Assembly (NCBI GenBank): GCA_002366595.1
Contig: DFBK01000039.1
Location: forward strand, 7,894 to 16,785
Reading direction: 5' to 3'
From: Anaerolineales bacterium UBA3082
GTDB taxonomy: Bacteria > Chloroflexota > Anaerolineae > UBA7937
DNA: 8,892 bases
Below are positions 4,231-8,892 of this stretch, piece by piece. The notes beneath the pieces are model-generated. The model did not search any database, was not told where the DNA came from, and saw only the letters and a list, made by a program, of their open reading frames with translations. The translations under genes were made by a program, and so were the position numbers. Each line of letters starts with the position of its first letter. Position 1 is the stretch's first letter.

Positions 4231-7158
4231 ATGGCCTCTATGAACGAAGAGAAGAGTCCCTTCATCAAGGCTTTGGAGATCCTTTTAGAGGGGGAACGGA
4301 CGGGGCAACTGATCAACTTCATGCTCATCCCCCTCCTTTTGATCCTGACCGCTTTTTTACCCCCCATCTCTCTAGTCGATCGGGTGCTCTCTGCCGGTTT
4401 TACCACCATCACCTTGGCTGGCGGCTCGGTAGTAGATACCGACGGGACGCAACTCACTATTCTGCCTCAGGGGCTCTCCCAGCGCATCCGGGTGCGTCTC
4501 ACCTCCCTCTCTCGATTGGACTTCATTGCGGGGAAGACGGAAGAGGGGGGGGCTATGGAGTTGATACCCCCCTACCTGGATATGAAGAGCCCTCTCTACC
4601 TCCTGGAGGTGAGGGGCCTCATGCCAGAAGCCTCCTTTCTCACCATCCCCATCCCTAACGACGCCGAGCCACTGGCCACCTTGGACATTTACCAATGGAC
4701 CGGCGAGGAGTGGCACTACCTCCCCCATAAGATCATCCCTGAGGACGACGTCATAGAGACCCACCTCTCTTCCCTCCCCCGAGGCATAGCGGTTATGCAG
4801 ACCAGGCTCCGCCCCCCCTCCGTCGCTTGTGAGTTGGGCGAGGGAGGCACGCTGGCAGAGGCAAAGAGTGATATTCTGGCTGGGGTCAGCGCTCGAGGCC
4901 TCTTCCTCCAAAGCGATGGGCTGAGTGGCGAGGCTACGATCGGGGGAGAGATCGGTCCCTTGGCTCAAGTGGGAGACTATGTGGTCATACCGACCCTGGA
5001 GAACAGGGGGAACGGGGTGATACGGGGCGATCTCACTCATAACATCTTGGTGAGCGAGGACTTGAGGCGAAACCATATCCAAGAGATAGTGGCTCTGGTA
5101 GTGGAGAACGACTACGCGGGCATTCGGATCGACTACGCAGGCATAGGCCTTTCTCTGCGAGAGGATTTCACCGCCTTCATCACCGAACTGGCAGAGCAAT
5201 TACACACCGAAGGGAAAGCGCTGACCGTGAGGGTGGAGACGCCGGTACAGATAGCGGAGGATCGCTGGGATACAGGGGGGTACGATTGGGAAGCGCTAGG
5301 GCAGGTAGTAGATGGTTTGCAGTTGCCGGCCCTTTCTCTCCCCCAGACCTACGTTCCTGGTGGACAGATGGAAGCGCTCCTAAACTATGCCGTAGGAGTG
5401 GTGGATCGCTACAAGGTTCGCCTCACCCTCTCCGCCCAGGCCCGCGACCGCGTGGGAGATCAAGAGACTTCCCTCTCCTACGATGAGGCTCTGGGGCTTT
5501 TGGGTAGTCAGATCGCCCTCCCACGAGAGGAGGTAAACCCTGGTCAGAGCCTGACCATGGAGCCGTCCTCCCTCAAGGATTGGGAGATACAATACCTAGA
5601 GGGGGATCATACCTATTGGTTCACCCATCAAGATGAGAGAGGTGAGCATACCGTTTATTTGGAGAACGCGGCAAGCATAGCCCATAAGTTGGAACTGGCC
5701 AGAGCCTTCAACCTGCAAGGGGTGGTGGTCAAAGGTCTCTTGGATGAGGGGGGCGACGAAAGGGTTTGGGAGACCCTCGGTCAATACGCCGCCGCCCTGC
5801 CTTGCACGGCCGAAAGCCAGTTCGCCATCCTATGGCAGGTGATGGACGCCAAGGGAGAGTCGGTGGCGGAGGAGGTCTGTTCCCTGGATGATCCCACCTT
5901 CTCCTGGACGGTGCCGAAGGCGGGGGAATATACTATCTCTTATGCCATCTCCGACGACGGAGGGCAAACCGCCTCGGTCGTTGGAGGGGAGGCTCTCCTG
6001 GTGGCCTTAGCGCCCACCCCCACGCCTACGCCCGCTCCCACTCCCGTTCCCACCACCCCCACCCCTACTCCGCCCTCCTCCACCGCGCCCGCACCGACCC
6101 CTACACCCACTCCCGCCCCCGTCGTTAGACCGGCGACAGTGGGGACAGGGTTCGACTACGGCATCCAGGTTCACCCCTTTAATCAAAATCACGGCGAACT
6201 TGTGAACTGGGTGCAGGGGCTAGGCTTCCGCTGGGTGAAATTTCAGATCTGGTGGGCATGGTTAGAGCCTCAGCAAGGACAGCGTAACTGGAATGTTCAC
6301 GGGTTAGAGGAAGCGGTAAACGCCTTCCACAACGCCGGTATCAAGATCTTGTTTAGCGTAGTGGTGGCTCCGCCATGGTCTAGGAGCAGTGGCGACTACG
6401 GTGGACCCCCAGATGATTATAACCTTTACGCTGACTTTGTGGGCGATTTGAGTAGGCATTTCCAAGGAAGAGTACAAGCCATCGAGGTAATGAACGAGAC
6501 CAACCTGCCTCGCGAATGGGGTGTACCAAACGCGGGTCAGTACGTGGATCTTTTGTGCCGAGCCTACAACAGCATAAAGGCTGCCGATCCGAGCATGATT
6601 GTGGTCTCTGGGGCCCCCACCCCTACTGGAGGAGGCTTCGGGGCTATAGACGATCGCACATATTTGACCCAGATGTATCAAACAGGGCGGTTGAAGGGCT
6701 GTTCCGATGCTATCGGAGTTCATCCCAGTGGGTATCTCAGCCCCCCTAACGTGCGTTGGCCGCAGGGCGATCTCCCTGACCAGGGTTATGATGATCACCC
6801 CAGTTTCTTCTTCCTTAACACTATAGAAGATTATCACAACATCACCTGTCAATTCGGGGATTGCAACAAACGTCTCTGGGCTACCGAGTTCGGATGGGCT
6901 GCTTCCGAAGGTATAGGGCCTTGCCAAGAGTGGAATGGGTGCCCTTATGCTACCGCGAATACAGAGCGGGAACAGGCGGATTGGCTCGTTCAGGCCTACC
7001 AGGTCGGTAAGCAAAAGGGGTTCATGGGTGCCATGTTCCTATGGAACCTGAACTACGGCCTCACGGATCTCGCGGATGGAAAGCCGGAATTTGGCATCAT
7101 TCGCCCTGATCGGAACTTGCGACCAGCCTACAACGACCTGGCAAACATGCCCAAGTGA
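4231..7158 (+). CDS. Membrane-anchored multidomain glycoside hydrolase: degenerate GH18-like plus clan GH-A catalytic domain
   Basis: A 975-residue surface protein. In order: a 26-residue n-region and hydrophobic segment 27-49 (uncleaved anchor or signal peptide); a beta-rich ZU5-like region, about 62-190, opening GGSVVDTDG; a GH18/YaaH-like barrel, about 210-525; an Ig/PKD-like segment, about 528-593, ending in GEYTISYAISDDGG; a Thr/Pro linker, 595-630; and a GH39/GH5-like (clan GH-A) domain, about 637-975. The last domain has the acid/base pair Asn755-Glu756 (EVMNETN) and a likely nucleophile Glu886 (ATEFGW), so it should be an active retaining beta-glycosidase; the substrate is unknown. 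The GH18-like motif reads YAGIRIDYA (295-303), where DGxDxDxE would be expected. Asp301 stays but the catalytic Glu is Ala303, so this domain probably binds rather than cleaves glycan. ATG 4231 is chosen because it follows AGGGAGAAAGGAG; ATG 4240 is possible. A terminator follows the stop. Confidence 0.92.
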   Translation: MASMNEEKSPFIKALEILLEGERTGQLINFMLIPLLLILTAFLPPISLVDRVLSAGFTTITLAGGSVVDTDGTQLTILPQGLSQRIRVRLTSLSRLDFIAGKTEEGGAMELIPPYLDMKSPLYLLEVRGLMPEASFLTIPIPNDAEPLATLDIYQWTGEEWHYLPHKIIPEDDVIETHLSSLPRGIAVMQTRLRPPSVACELGEGGTLAEAKSDILAGVSARGLFLQSDGLSGEATIGGEIGPLAQVGDYVVIPTLENRGNGVIRGDLTHNILVSEDLRRNHIQEIVALVVENDYAGIRIDYAGIGLSLREDFTAFITELAEQLHTEGKALTVRVETPVQIAEDRWDTGGYDWEALGQVVDGLQLPALSLPQTYVPGGQMEALLNYAVGVVDRYKVRLTLSAQARDRVGDQETSLSYDEALGLLGSQIALPREEVNPGQSLTMEPSSLKDWEIQYLEGDHTYWFTHQDERGEHTVYLENAASIAHKLELARAFNLQGVVVKGLLDEGGDERVWETLGQYAAALPCTAESQFAILWQVMDAKGESVAEEVCSLDDPTFSWTVPKAGEYTISYAISDDGGQTASVVGGEALLVALAPTPTPTPAPTPVPTTPTPTPPSSTAPAPTPTPTPAPVVRPATVGTGFDYGIQVHPFNQNHGELVNWVQGLGFRWVKFQIWWAWLEPQQGQRNWNVHGLEEAVNAFHNAGIKILFSVVVAPPWSRSSGDYGGPPDDYNLYADFVGDLSRHFQGRVQAIEVMNETNLPREWGVPNAGQYVDLLCRAYNSIKAADPSMIVVSGAPTPTGGGFGAIDDRTYLTQMYQTGRLKGCSDAIGVHPSGYLSPPNVRWPQGDLPDQGYDDHPSFFFLNTIEDYHNITCQFGDCNKRLWATEFGWAASEGIGPCQEWNGCPYATANTEREQADWLVQAYQVGKQKGFMGAMFLWNLNYGLTDLADGKPEFGIIRPDRNLRPAYNDLANMPK
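6013..6120 (+). repeat. Thr/Pro linker-coding low-complexity tract in the GH-A protein
   Basis: Codes for 36 residues, almost all Pro, Thr, Ala and Ser, with repeated TPTPTP units, in frame within the glycosidase gene. It is an extended flexible linker that lifts the GH-A domain away from the membrane-proximal domains. The C-rich DNA repetition follows from the codons and is not an independent element, although such tracts can vary in length between strains. Confidence 0.85.
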
Positions 7159-7181
7159 GAGATTAAAAGACAGTGGTCGAT

Positions 7182-7218
7182 AGGTGTGGGGCAGGAGCGC
7201 TGCTCCACACCTTTTCTT
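7182..7218 (+). terminator. Intrinsic terminator between the two glycosidase genes
   Basis: AGGTGTGGGGCAG (7182-7194) pairs with CTGCTCCACACCT (7200-7212) over 13 base pairs, one of them G-U, around the five-base loop GAGCG, followed by TTTTCTT (7212-7218). It starts 24 bases after the stop of the 975-residue protein, as expected for a rho-independent terminator. The T-tract ends at the base before the GGAG (7219-7222) of the next gene, so it could also act as an attenuator of that gene. Confidence 0.85.
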
Positions 7219-7227
7219 GGAGAAAAG

Positions 7228-8892
7228 ATGAGATCGAAGAGCGGCTGGTTCAATAGGGGAGTAGGGGTGTTGATTATCTTCACCGCCCTCCTCTTCGGCT
7301 CCCTGGCCGCCCGGCTCCTTTTCCCCATGCTTCCCCTGCGCCTCAAGACAGTCCATCCTCCCTCGCCGCCGACTCCCGCTCTCGATGGATCAACCCTCAG
7401 AGTTGCCGCTTCCACCTTCGCACCCTCACCTCAACCCCCAACACCTGTGCCCAGCCTTACACCTATAGAAGCATCGGCAACGGCTATGGAGAACCCGCCC
7501 CCAGCGGCGACACAACCGCCCCCCTCCCCCACACCCACGAACACACCCTCGGCCTCTACCCCCCCCGAGCCCACTTCCACCCCAACACCAGCACCAGTGG
7601 CTCCCTGTGGGACGGTGATGTGCCAACTTTTGCACCACCTGGCTGACCTCTCCACCCTGCCCGAGCCCACCGATACCACCATCTTCCAAAAATCGAGCCA
7701 GGATACCACCAACCTGGAACATTACTGGGATTACTTCAACAGCGACGAGTGGTTCCTGGCCCGAGGGTTTCAGATTCGCACCGGCTATGATGGCCAGAAG
7801 GAGTACGTCATCCTGCCCCGCACAGAAGGGCCCGGTTATATCCCCCGCATCTATTTCACCCATCGGCAACACAACTGGGACCTAAAGGAAGGGGACGACC
7901 CCGAAAGCCCCGAGGCCACCGAGTGGGGCTATTTCCATGAGGTAGGGAATATCCGCTTCTATTTCGACGATGAGGCGACCCCGCGCATCGATATGCCGGT
8001 GACCGAGTTCTTTCGTGGTGATGTTTGGCCCTTCATGGCTCCCCTGGTGCGCCACTACGGTACCGGCAACGGCGGCGACGTTTCCTACACCCCCATCCCC
8101 TTCTCCCACTCGGTGGTGGTGGCCACCACTGGCCGGCCCCAACACCTACAGATCGAGGTGGTGAAGTTCAATCAGGACCCAGGGAACCTCAATAGTTTCA
8201 ACACTTCCTTGAACCCCACGGAGGCCCAGGAACTGAATCGGGTCATCGACCTCTGGAATAACCGAGGAGAACACCCTTACTATCCGAGGGGAGATCTCGT
8301 CTCCTTGAAGCGAGACCTGACCATCCCTCCCTTCTCCTCGACAGAGGTAACCCTCCCCGGCCCCGGGGTCATCACTTCCCTCAGGCTCCGCTTGGCCAGC
8401 GGGCAGGATGAGAGGCTCAATATGAAGATCTTCTGGGATGGCGAGGCCACCCCCAGCGTTGAGGCCCCCCTTCGTAGCCTCTTCGGGACGGCGGAAGAGA
8501 TGAGACGCTACCGCTCTTTGCCTTTAGGGATCGTCTGGAACGGAGAGAGGAATGAGTTTTATAACTACTTCCCCATGCCTTTCAATAACCAAGCGAGGAT
8601 ACTCTTCGAGAACGGCAGAGGAGACGCCGCGGATATGCGGGTGGAGATCCTCTATCATCCCGCGCCTTTCAAGGAGCGCATCGCTAGGTTTCACGCCGTC
8701 TTCAAAAGGGAGAGGCTCCAGGCCAGGAAGGACGATGGAGGCCACTACATCCTGGCCGACCTCCACGGGAGCGGGAGGTATGTGGGTTGCATCCTCACTA
8801 TGTATGACTACCAGAGAGGAGATTTCGATCCAAACTGGAACTTGCCCTTCCTGGAGAGCGATGTGAATATCTGGGTGGATGGAGTCTATGCT
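7228..8892 (+). CDS. Membrane-anchored DUF2961 / GH172-like protein (partial, C-terminus off window)
   Basis: My translation from ATG 7228 (GGAG five bases upstream) is open for 555 codons to the window end. It begins with a short basic n-region, a hydrophobic anchor at about 12-34 and a Pro/Thr/Ser/Ala-rich linker at 44-126. From about 132 it resembles DUF2961, now glycoside hydrolase family 172. Supporting stretches: LADLSTLPEP; GPGYIPRIYFTH; FYFDDEATPRID (244-255) then PLVRHYGTGNGG and TPIPFSHS; IFWDGEATPSVEAPL (401-415); YFPMPF (447-452) with ARILFENG; RFHAVFKRE; GRYVGCILTMYDYQ; and LESDVNIWVDG (542-552). The repeated D-x-E-A-T-P motif marks two beta-sandwich halves. Characterised GH172 enzymes act on fructofuranosides, difructose anhydride or D-arabinofuranosyl glycans. 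The family's usual 'EGD' before the VDG is ESD here, and the N-terminal 'SSxDRTGGN' region is SSQDTTN, so this is a divergent member. I cannot place its catalytic Glu residues with certainty. Confidence 0.85.
   Translation, partial: MRSKSGWFNRGVGVLIIFTALLFGSLAARLLFPMLPLRLKTVHPPSPPTPALDGSTLRVAASTFAPSPQPPTPVPSLTPIEASATAMENPPPAATQPPPSPTPTNTPSASTPPEPTSTPTPAPVAPCGTVMCQLLHHLADLSTLPEPTDTTIFQKSSQDTTNLEHYWDYFNSDEWFLARGFQIRTGYDGQKEYVILPRTEGPGYIPRIYFTHRQHNWDLKEGDDPESPEATEWGYFHEVGNIRFYFDDEATPRIDMPVTEFFRGDVWPFMAPLVRHYGTGNGGDVSYTPIPFSHSVVVATTGRPQHLQIEVVKFNQDPGNLNSFNTSLNPTEAQELNRVIDLWNNRGEHPYYPRGDLVSLKRDLTIPPFSSTEVTLPGPGVITSLRLRLASGQDERLNMKIFWDGEATPSVEAPLRSLFGTAEEMRRYRSLPLGIVWNGERNEFYNYFPMPFNNQARILFENGRGDAADMRVEILYHPAPFKERIARFHAVFKRERLQARKDDGGHYILADLHGSGRYVGCILTMYDYQRGDFDPNWNLPFLESDVNIWVDGVYA
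7357..7605 (+). repeat. Pro/Thr/Ser/Ala linker-coding tract in the GH172-like protein
   Basis: Codes for residues 44-126, an 83-residue low-complexity spacer between the membrane anchor and the GH172-like domain. It is rich in PTP, PPSP and TPTNTP units, and is more than twice the length of the linker in the neighbouring glycosidase. It probably spans the cell-wall layer and may carry O-glycans. Confidence 0.8.

Noticed and set aside
4240..4242. Second in-frame ATG as the start of the glycosidase
   Set aside because: The ATG at 4231 is kept because the purine-rich stretch 4215-4227 serves it. The downstream ATG remains possible and would change only three residues.
4372..5199. Long open frame (275 codons) on the minus strand
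   Set aside because: It lies wholly inside the 975-aa glycosidase gene, has no recognisable motif, and the plus frame has clear domains and a strong promoter.
6013..6120. Possible tandem DNA repeat or small CRISPR-like array
   Set aside because: The repetition has no fixed unit or spacers and is explained by an in-frame TPTP-coding linker.
6007..6192. Glycine/arginine-rich minus-strand protein
   Set aside because: Its composition is simply the reverse complement of the Thr/Pro linker codons.
6304..7014. Open frame of 236 codons on the minus strand
   Set aside because: It is the antisense of the clan GH-A catalytic domain, which carries both catalytic motifs on the plus strand.
7426..8145. 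Minus-strand open frames in the GH172-like gene
   Set aside because: The plus strand is continuously open from 7228 to 8892 with family motifs throughout; the minus frames are Gly-rich shadows of the linker and domain.

Overview
The window looks like bacterial chromosome, most likely from a Chloroflexota-type (Anaerolineae-like) bacterium. This placement is an inference from gene style: an N-terminally extended dihydropteroate synthase, a 'GPGEYEI' metallo-beta-lactamase-fold protein, and membrane-anchored glycoside hydrolases with long Thr/Pro linkers. Base composition is fairly GC-rich, with frequent AGG and ATA codons, except for an A/T-richer methyltransferase gene. I saw no tRNA, rRNA, CRISPR array, transposase or phage gene.

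Left half (1-4018), all on the minus strand and read from right to left: a GTG-started DNA methyltransferase with a C-terminal Mrr-like nuclease domain; a UlaG-type metallo-beta-lactamase-fold hydrolase; a HAD-superfamily hydrolase; folE (GTP cyclohydrolase I, GTG start); and folP (dihydropteroate synthase), which leaves the window at base 1. Gaps in that order are 22, 3 and 56 bases, then a 4-base ATGA overlap. This looks like one transcription unit, with folE-folP translationally coupled. folE and folP catalyse the entry step and a late step of folate synthesis. The roles of the HAD and MBL genes in the cluster are unknown.

Divergent control region (4019-4230): a minus-strand promoter-like sequence, then an imperfect palindrome of about 57 bases, then two tandem plus-strand promoters. 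The proximal plus promoter is a perfect TTGACA-17-TATAAT.

Right half (4231-8892), plus strand: two large cell-surface proteins with the same plan of an N-terminal membrane anchor, a Thr/Pro linker and glycosidase-type domains. The first (975 aa) combines a beta-sandwich-like region, a GH18-like barrel that has lost its catalytic Glu, an Ig/PKD-like segment, a Thr/Pro linker and an apparently intact clan GH-A (GH39/GH5-like) domain. The second is a DUF2961/GH172-like protein cut by the window end. A strong intrinsic terminator sits between them and ends only a few bases before the second gene's ribosome-binding site, so expression of the second gene should depend on read-through or regulated termination. 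Together they suggest a surface polysaccharide-processing locus of unknown substrate.
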